A stretch of 64,000 nucleotides of DNA, taken from Chitinispirillales bacterium ANBcel5 (GTDB taxonomy: Bacteria > Fibrobacterota > Chitinivibrionia > Chitinivibrionales > Chitinispirillaceae). Where the stretch lies: assembly GCA_029688955.1 (NCBI GenBank), contig JARUKZ010000012.1, forward strand, positions 1 through 64,000, written 5' to 3'. The notes under the pieces are model-generated. The model saw nothing but the letters and a program-made list of their open reading frames with translations. It was not told where the DNA came from and made no database searches. Numbering within the stretch: the stretch's first letter is position 1; each line of letters starts with the position of its first letter. This document shows positions 25,782 to 35,525 of the stretch, in pieces. Both the position numbers and the translations under genes were made by a program.

Positions 25782-28283
25782 TTACAGTGCATTAACTGCA
25801 TCAATCAAAGCTCTAGATGTAAAAGGCTTAAGAAGAATATTTTCATTTTGGTGGGGATGTATTGAAGGAGGAGTAAAACCAGAGATAAAAAGTACCTTCA
25901 CATTATTTATTTGTTTCATTTTACGTACAAGATCAAATCCATTGATATTATTCATGACTATATCACTTATAACTAGTTGTATACGATCATGATAGTTTGA
26001 ATACCAGTTAAGCGCATCCTTTGGACAAGTAAACCCTACAATTTTATATCCATAAGAGCAAAGTATTTCCCGACAAAAACCAACCATTAAATCATCATTA
26101 TCAACAACTAGTACCTCCCCGTTTTCAGGTGCTATACGCCTATGTGCAACAGGTAGAAATTGCGAAGATTCCAGATGCCTTCTAATGTTACTTAAGGGTA
26201 AATTTATAATAAAAATTGTTCCCTCTCCCGGCTTTGAGTCCACAAGTATTTCTCCGTGATGTGACTTAACTATCCCATACACCACTGAAAGCCCTAAACC
26301 GGTTCCTTTTCCTTTTTCCTTAGTTGAGAAAAAAGGATCAAATATCTTGGAAATATGCTCTGGAGAAATCCCACTACCAGTATCTTCTACTTCAATGCGT
26401 ACACGAGCGTCGTTTAACTTTTTTGACCTAAGCGTAATGCTACCACCACTTTTTCCCATTGCATCACTTGCATTCAAACATAGGTTCAATAAACATTGGT
26501 GAATTTTCCCACTATCACCATATATCTTGCAATCGTAATTTGTACAGTCTATTTTCACTTTTACCGCTTTAGGTAATAGAGGTAAAACAAGCAGCCCGAC
26601 TTCCTTAATAGTATTATTAACCGAAAACTCCTTGTTTTTTACTATCTCTCCCCTACTGAATGTAAGAAGATTTCGAATCAAAGAAGCGGCCTTTTCTGAA
26701 GCATCTCCTATCACCGCTGCATAATTTTTTATCTTTTCCTCTGAAGAACGGTCCTGGATCATACGTCCATACCCTACTATTGACACAAGTAAATTATTAA
26801 AATCGTGAGCAAGTCCTCCTGCCATCTTCCCCAGCAAATCCATTCTCTGGGTGCGCAGAAGTTGTTCATTGAGACGCCTTGTTTCTGTAATATCTACACC
26901 GATTCCGGCAATCCCGGCTATCGTTTCAGTATCATCAAGGATCGGGTATGTATTAAGTGTAATAGCCTTCCAATCACCGTTTTTTGCTTTAAAATGCACT
27001 TCCTGAATTTCAGACTTTACACTTTTTTTGATAACAAGTTCAGAAAAATCTATTTGAGAGTCAGGGCCAAGCAACTCCTTACAGTGCATTCCTCTTAATT
27101 CTTCTTCACTATATCCCGATTGAATCACCATGGCTCTGTTTGCATATATAAAAAATCCCTCTAAATCGATTCCTATGATTATTGCAGGGGAGTTTTCATA
27201 AAGAGAACGATACCTGTTTTCAACCATATATAACCGACGTTCAATTTTTACCTGATCATTTATATCTTTCACTGTACAAAGATAACCGGGTGAACGATGT
27301 TTACTTTTTACCCAAACTATATTCAATCTTACAAATTGTTTCTCATTTCTACTGTTTATGAGAGTAAGTTGTCTTGAGTAACTGTTTTTTTCATCACATC
27401 GGGTATGTAATAGGTAATCATAAAGCCCGCCCGCCTCCTTTTCTGGAAATAAGGAGAATATATTCTTTGTATACAGTTCTTCAGAAGAATATTCGCATAT
27501 ACTACAAAAAGCCTTATTAGCAAATGTAATAACACCCTGGGAATTCAGCCATACAATACCCTCACCCATATTATTCATTATATGAAAATAAAAATCTTTC
27601 AATGCAAGGTTCTCTGAATACTGCTTCTGAAGATTGCTATGATTTTTCTCAAGGTGTCTGATGATTTCATTCTTTTCTTTATAACCTGGTATTACTATTT
27701 CATTAATCTTTTGTAATAATCCTTTGCCTTTTTTCCAGGATATTTGATAGGTACAGCTTTTCGCACTACCCTTAGCAGCACATTCAAGTTCAACAAGCTC
27801 TACATTTCTGCATCCCTTTATTTCCAATGTTTTTACAGTAAAGCCCTTATTAAACTCACAAATTTCATAGGCATACTTATCTTTCTTTAAAGGTATGTAA
27901 CTAACTTCCGCCATACCCTCACTTAGCAAGTTAACCCTGACTTCAATATTTTTGTTAGTGTATTTTTTAACATACTTTGGAACAACTTTTATAATAGTAG
28001 CAAGAGGAGCAATTTTTAAGAATAAATATAGAAATGAATTAACTTCTCTTTGTAATATCTCTTTGCCCAGTCTGAAGAATATATCATCACCACCACCAAA
28101 AGCCTCTGCTGCATTTTTAAAAAGCTTTACCCAGGTATCGGTAGTGATCCACTCAAACTGGTTTTCAAGTATCTCCCTCGAAACACTAACATCTTTAAGG
28201 AGCTCATGATCCACTCCCTTCTCGCGCGCGTAATTTAGCAGCTCTGAAGTACTAATACAGGATATCTCGCGTGTTTCATCCAT
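25782..28283 (-). CDS. Hybrid histidine kinase: V4R-like, PAS, PAS, HisKA, HATPase, REC
   Basis: 833 residues, no transmembrane helix seen. Residues 1-185 form a V4R-like sensor region ending with C168-x8-C177 (ECAAKGSAKSCTY), like that of the kinase at 20712-22913. Two PAS domains follow (about 235-345 and 355-470). The kinase core has H493 in GLAHDFNNLLVSIVGYG, NLCLNASDAM, DTGSGISP and GTGLGLSVVYG. A C-terminal receiver (about 715-833) has a DND acidic pocket, SDIVMN and LLKPF. Its ATG lies inside the end of the upstream radical SAM-like gene (8-base overlap), so the two are coupled. No DNA-binding partner is adjacent. Confidence 0.88.
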   Translation of the reverse strand: MDETREISCISTSELLNYAREKGVDHELLKDVSVSREILENQFEWITTDTWVKLFKNAAEAFGGGDDIFFRLGKEILQREVNSFLYLFLKIAPLATIIKVVPKYVKKYTNKNIEVRVNLLSEGMAEVSYIPLKKDKYAYEICEFNKGFTVKTLEIKGCRNVELVELECAAKGSAKSCTYQISWKKGKGLLQKINEIVIPGYKEKNEIIRHLEKNHSNLQKQYSENLALKDFYFHIMNNMGEGIVWLNSQGVITFANKAFCSICEYSSEELYTKNIFSLFPEKEAGGLYDYLLHTRCDEKNSYSRQLTLINSRNEKQFVRLNIVWVKSKHRSPGYLCTVKDINDQVKIERRLYMVENRYRSLYENSPAIIIGIDLEGFFIYANRAMVIQSGYSEEELRGMHCKELLGPDSQIDFSELVIKKSVKSEIQEVHFKAKNGDWKAITLNTYPILDDTETIAGIAGIGVDITETRRLNEQLLRTQRMDLLGKMAGGLAHDFNNLLVSIVGYGRMIQDRSSEEKIKNYAAVIGDASEKAASLIRNLLTFSRGEIVKNKEFSVNNTIKEVGLLVLPLLPKAVKVKIDCTNYDCKIYGDSGKIHQCLLNLCLNASDAMGKSGGSITLRSKKLNDARVRIEVEDTGSGISPEHISKIFDPFFSTKEKGKGTGLGLSVVYGIVKSHHGEILVDSKPGEGTIFIINLPLSNIRRHLESSQFLPVAHRRIAPENGEVLVVDNDDLMVGFCREILCSYGYKIVGFTCPKDALNWYSNYHDRIQLVISDIVMNNINGFDLVRKMKQINNVKVLFISGFTPPSIHPHQNENILLKPFTSRALIDAVNAL

Positions 28284-29754
28284 TTACTTCTATGCCCTCT
28301 TTCTTAATACTGTGATGTGATGTAAGCGGTATCGTTTTGCGCTTTGTGTATGAAGCAATTAGTTGCCCATACATTACTTCATACATATACCCCAAAAATA
28401 CTGCAAGCGAAAATCTGGCGGGCTTATAACTAAAGCGTACTAGTACTTGAATTAAATAATACCAATACGAAATAGCATACCTTCTCTTAAACCCTTGCAG
28501 CATAATTCCCCTTATTACTCGTCTGTAATCCTGATTTGCCCGTACAGTACCAGTCATCCTTTTCGCAACATATTCATCATTCCATTCACTAATCCATCTT
28601 ATACAGCGTGCAAAATACTTTGAAGGCTGATATATTTCCCTTAGGAGGCGTAGTTGCATCTGCTCATTTAGCTTATGGTCATCATTTCCATGCAATGAGG
28701 TGTCAACGAATACTACCGGAATAGATGTGTTTTTAATTAATTGGGCAAAGAAATCAACATCTCTTACCTTAATATGCGATTCGATTGTTACCTTGCCGAA
28801 TACACCGATCCCTTGTTTTCGAAAAAAATCCACCTTGCTACATATTTTTTGTACTTCATCTCTGCTTTGAGCACCAAATGTTGTTTGATGACATCGATTA
28901 AGGGGTAAGAGCATGATACTAATTCCAGCATCTGCCATTTTTTTAAAGACCCCTGTTAACTCATCGTGAGCACTGGATAGTGTACCGTGGAAAAAGAAGT
29001 CAAATGGAAATGAATTTTTACACTGCCAATCGTGAATATACTCTAACAGTAATATAAATTGCTCTCTTCGCTCGTTATTTTCCTTAACATCACCTATAAG
29101 ATCATCATCAGTTAGATATATGCTTTTAAACCCACCACTTAAGGAATAGAGAATATCAAGCTCAGAAACAATTTGCTTTAAAGGTTTTCTACGATAATTT
29201 CTTCCTTGCCCCTTGGATAGTTTAAGTGAGAGGCTAAAGTATAATCGCGGCTCAACCAAATCATACCTGGGGACCATAAATTGGTAAGTTTCATTACAGG
29301 GAATAGTTTCATAAGTTTGTTTTAGATTACCAGAAACCATGTCTTCAGTAATTTCTTCAGCTACAGTTTTTTCCCTGCACGTTTTACTCATCTCTCCGAA
29401 ATCACCTTTTACCATGGTAATGTGGTCTAATCCTTGGCAAACTAAAGCTGATAGAGCTTCCCCAAACACTATTACTTTAGCATTTGCTCTGGTGATATCG
29501 GTATTTTTTAACAATGAATCAATCTGAAGGTTATCTGCAGCTACCAGTACATAATCAGCCCAACCGATGTCCTTTTCAGAAAGCTGCTCAAATTGCATAT
29601 CCAAAAGTCTTAGTTCCCAATGCTCCGGAAAATGGGCAGCAGCACTAATAAGAGGAAGCGGAAAGAACTGCCCCTTATCACCAAAGATATCCAACAGAGG
29701 TTTGTAGCTAAAAAGAGACTGATCGATTTGGGGCCAAATAAGTAGTAGTTTCAT
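28276..29754 (-). CDS. B12-type radical SAM homologue lacking the Fe-S cluster loop
   Basis: 492 residues from the ATG at 29754 (AAGGGTG upstream; a GTG four codons earlier is less likely). The N-terminal 140 residues fit a B12-binding-like Rossmann domain, but with no DxHxxG. The next part follows B12-binding radical SAM/DUF4070 proteins: VPRYDLVEP, YLTDDDLIGD and an FFFHGTLSSAHDEL strand pair. Where these proteins have SRGCPYNCEFC and about a dozen further residues, this one reads LSKGQGRNYRRKP (178-190): all three cluster cysteines and the loop are gone while both flanks align. It cannot bind the SAM cluster in the normal way. It is coupled to the hybrid kinase by an 8-base overlap and may act as a sensor or scaffold. 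Confidence 0.7.
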   Translation of the reverse strand: MKLLLIWPQIDQSLFSYKPLLDIFGDKGQFFPLPLISAAAHFPEHWELRLLDMQFEQLSEKDIGWADYVLVAADNLQIDSLLKNTDITRANAKVIVFGEALSALVCQGLDHITMVKGDFGEMSKTCREKTVAEEITEDMVSGNLKQTYETIPCNETYQFMVPRYDLVEPRLYFSLSLKLSKGQGRNYRRKPLKQIVSELDILYSLSGGFKSIYLTDDDLIGDVKENNERREQFILLLEYIHDWQCKNSFPFDFFFHGTLSSAHDELTGVFKKMADAGISIMLLPLNRCHQTTFGAQSRDEVQKICSKVDFFRKQGIGVFGKVTIESHIKVRDVDFFAQLIKNTSIPVVFVDTSLHGNDDHKLNEQMQLRLLREIYQPSKYFARCIRWISEWNDEYVAKRMTGTVRANQDYRRVIRGIMLQGFKRRYAISYWYYLIQVLVRFSYKPARFSLAVFLGYMYEVMYGQLIASYTKRKTIPLTSHHSIKKEGIEVNG

Positions 29755-30074
29755 GTTAAAGAGCACCCTTAGTTAAGAATCAGAAGCAAGACAGTATCGG
29801 CTGCATTTTGAAAAGGTAGTTTTGACAAGAGCATACAAGTAAATGTACCTATAAATAATCATATATTAGGAACTACCAATTTGCAAGTCACTGTTTTTTT
29901 TATTTTTATTTATCTGACCAGCTATCAGATTACCTTCAATATAATTGATAAAAATGGCTATATTTTTGCTAGTTTATGTTTTAATCATATTTGTTTAGTG
30001 CGATCTTATTAGAAAATAATACAATACAACAAGTTTTTCTCCCCTTGTATGATTATAACTAAACAGAGGAAAAA
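29755..30074. promoter_or_regulatory. AT-rich divergent intergenic region
   Basis: 320 bases between the divergent radical SAM-like gene and the M48 protease gene. Very AT-rich with long T-runs near 29893-29920 and a weak 5-bp hairpin (TCTGA/TCAGA) after them. Must hold two promoters; none can be named with confidence. No gene is seen. Confidence 0.5.
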
Positions 30075-30872
30075 ATGAAAAATACCACCCTGTTATCAGC
30101 GCTCATTTCTTTCCTTTTTTTCTACTCATGTGCAGTAGTTTCCCTTACTGGTAGGCGTCAGCTTCAGCTCATTCCACGATCACAGATGTTAGAACTAAGT
30201 AATCAGGCCTATAATGAATACGTTGCCGAACATCAGGTTATAACTGGCACAGAAGAAGCGTTAATGGTACAAAGGGTAGGAACAAATATAAGATCAGCTG
30301 TTGAGAGTTATTTTCAAGAACAGAATAACGATGATATAATAGGAGATTTTCAGTGGGAATTTACTCTATTTCAGGACACTACAATAAACGCCTGGGCGAT
30401 GCCGAGAGGAAAGGTAGGCATCAATAGTGGCATTTTGCCATTAGCTCAGGATGATGCTGGCTTAGCAGTTATTATTGGCCACGAGATCGGACACGTTGTT
30501 GCAGAGCATGGAAATGAACGGATGAGCCAGCTTCTTTTAGTTGAGCTGGGTGGTATTGCGCTAAGCGAAGCACTTTCAGAACAGCCTGAAATCACTCGTC
30601 AGCTCGCGCTTGTTGCGTTTGGTGTCGGCGCACAATTGGGAGTATTACTTCCTTACAGCAGGCTCCACGAAACCGAAGCCGACAGATTAGGACTGATTTT
30701 TATGGCTATTGCAGGATATGACCCTCGAGAGGCTATCTCTTTTTGGGAGCGAATGGTTGAATTGAGAATGGCACCAGAACCACCGGAGTTTTTAAGTACT
30801 CACCCATCCGATGAAACCAGAGTAGAAAATATCCGCCAAATGATTCCGGAAGCAATGGAATATTACCAATAA
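30075..30872 (+). CDS. M48 family metalloprotease, lipoprotein
   Basis: 265 residues. The signal peptide ends with a lipobox at C19 (FFYSC). The zinc site is H136-E137-x2-H140 in IIGHEIGHVVAEH, with the third ligand in the later HETEADRLG. This is the arrangement of periplasmic LoiP/YcaL-type proteases that degrade misassembled outer-membrane proteins. Beyond the catalytic core there is no TPR extension as in BepA. Single gene, closed by a strong terminator. Confidence 0.92.
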   Translation: MKNTTLLSALISFLFFYSCAVVSLTGRRQLQLIPRSQMLELSNQAYNEYVAEHQVITGTEEALMVQRVGTNIRSAVESYFQEQNNDDIIGDFQWEFTLFQDTTINAWAMPRGKVGINSGILPLAQDDAGLAVIIGHEIGHVVAEHGNERMSQLLLVELGGIALSEALSEQPEITRQLALVAFGVGAQLGVLLPYSRLHETEADRLGLIFMAIAGYDPREAISFWERMVELRMAPEPPEFLSTHPSDETRVENIRQMIPEAMEYYQ

Positions 30873-30905
30873 ATAAGCGGGGGTGTACACGGTATCTCTT
30901 AAGAA

Positions 30906-30948
30906 AAAAGGTCCTGCTTATTAGTTATATAAGCAGGACCTTTTCTTT
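30906..30948. terminator. Strong bidirectional intrinsic terminator
   Basis: A 16-bp perfect stem (AAAAGGTCCTGCTTAT, 30906-30921, with its complement 30929-30944) and a 7-base loop. TTTT within the stem and following CTTT give a U-rich tail on the plus strand; the A-rich left flank gives one on the minus strand. It serves both the M48 gene and the convergent foldase gene. Confidence 0.88.
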
Positions 30949-30971
30949 AATCTCTAGCAGAAAAAACTATG

Positions 30972-32792
30972 TTAATCTCGGTATATTCGGTCAACATTAC
31001 TCTCAATACGAGCGTTCGATTTACGATCTATGTACCATTTCCCATAAATATTTTCTTTGTTTTGTGAGATAAGATTCCGTCTCTGAGCTGCGAACAATGG
31101 TGAGTCTGTATCCAAAGGCGCTGTTTCAGAAAGCCAGTTAGTTCTGACAATGAAATGATCGCCCTCTTGTTCTATCACATCAGAAAGACTACCGGGCTCG
31201 GTAGAAAGGGCAACATGGGCGACCTTGCTGTTAAAACCAACATTAGGAATAAAATCATTCCTTCCTACCGTATCTGATATCCCAGAGGATACCAAAGAAT
31301 CATTTTCCTGATAATCGGCTATCGACTCGGCTCCACTGATGTTTTCAAGTACCGATTGAGCATACTGGGCAGTATTAGCAACGGTAAGAGAATCTCTGAT
31401 TTCACTCACTATTTCTGAGCGAACAACTTCGAAAGGCTGAACCCCACTGCTTAATTTTTCCTTCAAATTTACAACAAAAATTGCGTCTTCGTTTTCTAAA
31501 CGCTCAGATATGCTGCCCACTTCCTCGTCAAATGCAAATCTTTGCAAACCCGGTACATATCCAATTCTTGGAATCATGCCACCTTCAGTGAAAGTACCAG
31601 TCGAATCAACTCTGATTGAAGGGAACTGTTTAGCAGCTTCGAGAAACCCCTTTTCCAGGGCTACTTCTCTAAGACTATCAGCCTTACCCCTAATGCTCTC
31701 TATTGTTTCAAGAGTAGGTTCAATAAAGCGAAGTATATGACGCGCCCGCACCTGCTCCTCTCCATCCCTTTCTTCTCTTTCTTCCACTTTGATTAGATGA
31801 AAACCAAAATTTGTCTCAACCGGATCTGAAATTTCTCCCACTTCTAAACTAAAAGCGACCTCTTCAAATTCAGGCACCATAGCGTTTCTACCAAACCAAC
31901 CAAGATCCCCCCCTTTCTCAGCAGATCCTCTGTCATCAGATTCACCCTGGGCCAGATCTTTAAATGTCCGCTCTCCTGATTCAATTAGTTGCTTAATGTC
32001 TTCGAGTTCAGCACGGTAAACACTTTTATCAAATTCAGTAACCTCGATAGGAAATTTTACAAAAAGAAGATTTGCTTTTTCTTCCCGTTCAAAAGAGCTC
32101 CTGTTTGCTCTGTAGTAGTCTTTTAGCATCTCCTCATCGATAGCGTTTTCATCTACACGAAAGTTATTTTTACCGACCTTTATGTACTCAAATACACCTT
32201 GTTCCTGTTGTGTACGATGATTGTATTTGACTTCAGATGGTGAAGCAAATACACTTGCCCTTAAAAGAGTTTCAAGTTTTTGTGCCGGTGCAACGACATC
32301 TCTTGTATGACGCTCAATTTCCCTTAAAAAAGGATACATGTTGTAGTTTTGCGGATTACTCAAAAACTGCACATATTTGGCAGTATCAAATACACCGTCA
32401 GTCTGAAACGCTGGTTCCTCTTCCATACCAGGTAACGGATTCCTTTTCACATACTCCAACAGCTCTGTTGGTGTTGCTTCTAAACGCATTTTTTCAAACA
32501 CATCGGTTAGAAGAACCCGCTGTACTTCCTGCTCCCAAACCTGTTGAGGAATCATTCGGTACTGCTGGGGTGGAATATCCTGTCCGGATTCGTTCAATCT
32601 CTGACGTTCCATATTGACCATTCGATCAAAGAGATGCAGTGAAACCTCTTGACCATTTATTTTACCCGCAACAGTAGCAACAGACCTGTCACCAACATTC
32701 ATTCCCCAGTCGAGAAATATTGTTCCTCCAACAAAAGCAACCAAAATAATGAGCATGATAATGGGAGCTGTCTCCCGCATTTTACTGATCAT
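30972..32792 (-). CDS. PpiD/SurA-like membrane-anchored peptidyl-prolyl isomerase
   Basis: 606 residues from the ATG at 32792, which has GGGAGAG upstream. One N-terminal transmembrane helix (about 9-29) anchors it with the rest in the periplasm. A SurA-N-like helical region precedes a parvulin domain with the family signature ESDDRGSAEKGGDLGWF and FGFHLIKVEE; a second, weaker parvulin-like region follows. Topology and length match PpiD, a foldase at the Sec translocon exit. It is in line with ctpA, tmk and secA but separated from ctpA by about 190 bases. Confidence 0.85.
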   Translation of the reverse strand: MISKMRETAPIIMLIILVAFVGGTIFLDWGMNVGDRSVATVAGKINGQEVSLHLFDRMVNMERQRLNESGQDIPPQQYRMIPQQVWEQEVQRVLLTDVFEKMRLEATPTELLEYVKRNPLPGMEEEPAFQTDGVFDTAKYVQFLSNPQNYNMYPFLREIERHTRDVVAPAQKLETLLRASVFASPSEVKYNHRTQQEQGVFEYIKVGKNNFRVDENAIDEEMLKDYYRANRSSFEREEKANLLFVKFPIEVTEFDKSVYRAELEDIKQLIESGERTFKDLAQGESDDRGSAEKGGDLGWFGRNAMVPEFEEVAFSLEVGEISDPVETNFGFHLIKVEEREERDGEEQVRARHILRFIEPTLETIESIRGKADSLREVALEKGFLEAAKQFPSIRVDSTGTFTEGGMIPRIGYVPGLQRFAFDEEVGSISERLENEDAIFVVNLKEKLSSGVQPFEVVRSEIVSEIRDSLTVANTAQYAQSVLENISGAESIADYQENDSLVSSGISDTVGRNDFIPNVGFNSKVAHVALSTEPGSLSDVIEQEGDHFIVRTNWLSETAPLDTDSPLFAAQRRNLISQNKENIYGKWYIDRKSNARIESNVDRIYRD

Positions 32793-32985
32793 ATACTCTC
32801 CCTGCAATAAAAAAATATAGTGAGCTGCATTTTTTTCATTTTTTAAATATAATAAACGGCGGATTATTACCTAAAACGAGGTTTTCACAATTGAAGTATT
32901 ATGTCCGTATAGGACTGTTGCAATGTATTCTCATCAACAGCCCCATTCATCTAACCCTAAATGTGATTTGTTTCCTCTTCTACCC

Positions 32986-34749
32986 CTAATCTTGCTCAGG
33001 AGCTTTAAGCAAAGCTTCATACCTTTCTGTTTCAGTCAAAATTTGCATTGCTGCATCGAGTTGTTTATCCCTGGACAGTCTTGACCGATAAACGATCTCA
33101 TTATCCTGTCCATATTCTCGTATAAGAATAGCTTTTCGTATGTGACGCTTGATTTCTTCTCTGTTTTCTTCCAATTCTCGTTGACTCTCAGCCTTAAAAA
33201 TCTGTTTCATTTTTGCAGAAGTCTCATCAAGCTGAGCTCTGTGTTCCTCGCTCCATTTAGGTTCTCCAGACTGGCTTTCAGAGTCACTCTTAGTAGTATC
33301 AGCTATCAAACCGCTTCGCTTTTTGAATTCCTCAAATTGAATTTGGGCTGCATTTTTGTAGGAAAACTCTATAGAATCGAGGAAATCATAAAATGCTTCT
33401 ATGGTTTTTTTATCAATGGTATATTCTGCCCCTATCTCAGTATCGCGTTTTTGCAGTCTTGGATACTCCATATTAGCAAACTGAAAAAAAGCATCCTCAC
33501 CAAAAAGCGCCCTGACCGGCATCGACGGCAATTCCGGCTCAACCACAAAATCAGGCACTATTCCACCACCTCCATAGACAATTCTTCCATTTTTTGTCCT
33601 GTAGACATTGGTGTCTGCTTCTGAGTCGCTTTGTTCATCAGCTGTATCCCTTGCAATGTTAGGTCTATCGATACATCTGCCAGAAGGTGTGTAATACAGT
33701 GCAGTAGTAAGCTTTATATGGTGACTCTTATCCAGGGGAATAACGCTCTGCACAGAACCTTTACCAAAAGTGGTATCTCCCAAAACTATCCCTCTGTCCC
33801 AGTCCTGAATTGCACCGGCAACAATTTCTGAAGCACTTGCAGAAGCTCTGTTAACAAGTACTACCAGCGGCATATCTGTGGGAAGTACTTCTGCTCTGCT
33901 GGAATGAAAATCTTTATTTTGCCCTCGTACCCGTCCACGGGTGGATACGATTAGCTTATCGCTGGGGAGGAATTTCTCAGTAACCTCGATTGCCTGAGGC
34001 AATAAACCTCCCGGATTTAATCGTAGATCAAAAACCAACCCCTTGAGTCCTTGAGATTTAAGATCTTTAATTGCATTTTCAACCTCATTGGCCGCTTCCT
34101 GGCTAAATGCCTGAAGGTGTATATACCCGATCCCATCATCCATCATTCCATAAAAGGGTACCGATTTAATCTGAACGATCTCTCGAGTGATAGTGTACTC
34201 AATATCTTTCTGCTCACCAGTTCTTCTTATCAGAATGGTTACTTCTGAGCCAGGCTCACCCCTGAGTTTGTTTACCGCCTTATCAATAGTAATACCTTCG
34301 GTTGATTCGCCCTCTATTTGTATAATCTGATCCCCTGATTGTATCCCCGCACGTGATGCCGGAGTGCCGCCTATTGGAGTCATAACTGTAAGCACATCAT
34401 CGCGTATTGAGATCTGAATGCCGAGTCCGCCAAATTTTCCCTCTGTATGAATTCGTAGCTCCTCATACTGTTTGGTTTCAAAATAGGAAGTATGTGGATC
34501 GAGGCTCTTTATCATCCCTTCAATGGCATTATCAATAAGTTCCTTGGAAGGAATATCTTCCACATAACTTTGGTGAATCTTTGTAGCGACATTATCGAGG
34601 CGAATTATATCTGCATAAAAATTATCGTTATCTGCCCGGGTAGTGTCGATGATTAGCCCGGTTATCACTACGGTTAGAATAACCATTGCTAAGAAGGAAG
34701 TTTTACAGAACATTTTCTCTGTCGGTTTATTTGGTCTTTTTTCCATCAT
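32986..34749 (-). CDS. C-terminal processing protease CtpA/Prc (S41)
   Basis: 587 residues. A signal-anchor (about 17-36) is followed by the S41 N-terminal helices, a PDZ domain (GGLGIQISIRDD to IRRTG) and the protease core. The catalytic serine lies in NRASASASEIVAGA and the lysine in TFGKGSVQ, the Ser-Lys dyad of the family. A C-terminal helical extension of about 130 residues is beyond the catalytic core. Acts in the periplasm on envelope proteins. Two adjacent ATG codons at the start; GGGAGAG fits the second better. Confidence 0.92.
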   Translation of the reverse strand: MMEKRPNKPTEKMFCKTSFLAMVILTVVITGLIIDTTRADNDNFYADIIRLDNVATKIHQSYVEDIPSKELIDNAIEGMIKSLDPHTSYFETKQYEELRIHTEGKFGGLGIQISIRDDVLTVMTPIGGTPASRAGIQSGDQIIQIEGESTEGITIDKAVNKLRGEPGSEVTILIRRTGEQKDIEYTITREIVQIKSVPFYGMMDDGIGYIHLQAFSQEAANEVENAIKDLKSQGLKGLVFDLRLNPGGLLPQAIEVTEKFLPSDKLIVSTRGRVRGQNKDFHSSRAEVLPTDMPLVVLVNRASASASEIVAGAIQDWDRGIVLGDTTFGKGSVQSVIPLDKSHHIKLTTALYYTPSGRCIDRPNIARDTADEQSDSEADTNVYRTKNGRIVYGGGGIVPDFVVEPELPSMPVRALFGEDAFFQFANMEYPRLQKRDTEIGAEYTIDKKTIEAFYDFLDSIEFSYKNAAQIQFEEFKKRSGLIADTTKSDSESQSGEPKWSEEHRAQLDETSAKMKQIFKAESQRELEENREEIKRHIRKAILIREYGQDNEIVYRSRLSRDKQLDAAMQILTETERYEALLKAPEQD

Positions 34750-34898
34750 CTCTCCCAGAGTATAATCGTGATGAACAGATTAATAATTACAAGCACTGAG
34801 CTTCTCTTCTGAGATTAGCCTGCAATAACTATGCTACATTTTAAACGTTATAAAAGGAAAATACATCAGGAAGCAATATTAATTCCATTTTTAGCCAT

Positions 34899-35525
34899 TT
34901 ATACTTCAATAAGCTGACATATCTTCCCAAAAACTTGCTCATTGAGCAGCTCTACCTCTTTGCTGCCATCAAAAAGTACAACATTGGGATCCGTTTCTGC
35001 TATTTCTAAATACCCATTTCTTATTCTCTTGAAAAATTCTTCCGATCCATTTTCAAGACGGTCCCTGGCCTTACCCATAGCAGATAGTCTTTTTCTTGAA
35101 CACTGTACAGAGATGTCAAAAATAAAAGTACAATCAGGTTTTATACCACCCGTTGAGAATTCATTGAACATCTTCAGTGTATCTATTGATATCCCCCTGC
35201 CGTAGCCCTGATAGGCGAAAGTAGCAGCCTGAAAGCGATCACACAACACCACTTCACCTTCCAGTAATGCAGGCTGAATTTTTTCCCTCATGTGCTGAGC
35301 CCGGGCAGCCAAATAAAGCAACAACTCACTTTGAATACACATCTCTTCAAAACGAGGTGCGATCAAGATTTCACGTATGGCTTCCGAAACAGGTGTTCCT
35401 CCTGGTTCCCGGGTCACCACCGGAACAATGCCTCTTTCTTCAAGCCGTTTAGCCACAAGTGATAACTGTGTGCTTTTGCCACATCCGTCGATGCCCTCAA
35501 AGGCTATAAACATTCCCTTTTTCAT
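34899..35525 (-). CDS. tmk: Thymidylate kinase
   Basis: 208 residues from the ATG at 35525, which overlaps the secA stop as ATGA; a frame reaching 35540 adds five residues and lacks a site. Phosphorylates dTMP to dTDP. Walker A is [11 protein letters not shown] near the N terminus, followed by TREPGGT and the DRF motif in [14 protein letters not shown]. The lid segment has an Arg in [15 protein letters not shown]. Translationally coupled to secA, an unusual pairing. Confidence 0.95.
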   Translation of the reverse strand: MKKGMFIAFEGIDGCGKSTQLSLVAKRLEERGIVPVVTREPGGTPVSEAIREILIAPRFEEMCIQSELLLYLAARAQHMREKIQPALLEGEVVLCDRFQAATFAYQGYGRGISIDTLKMFNEFSTGGIKPDCTFIFDISVQCSRKRLSAMGKARDRLENGSEEFFKRIRNGYLEIAETDPNVVLFDGSKEVELLNEQVFGKICQLIEV

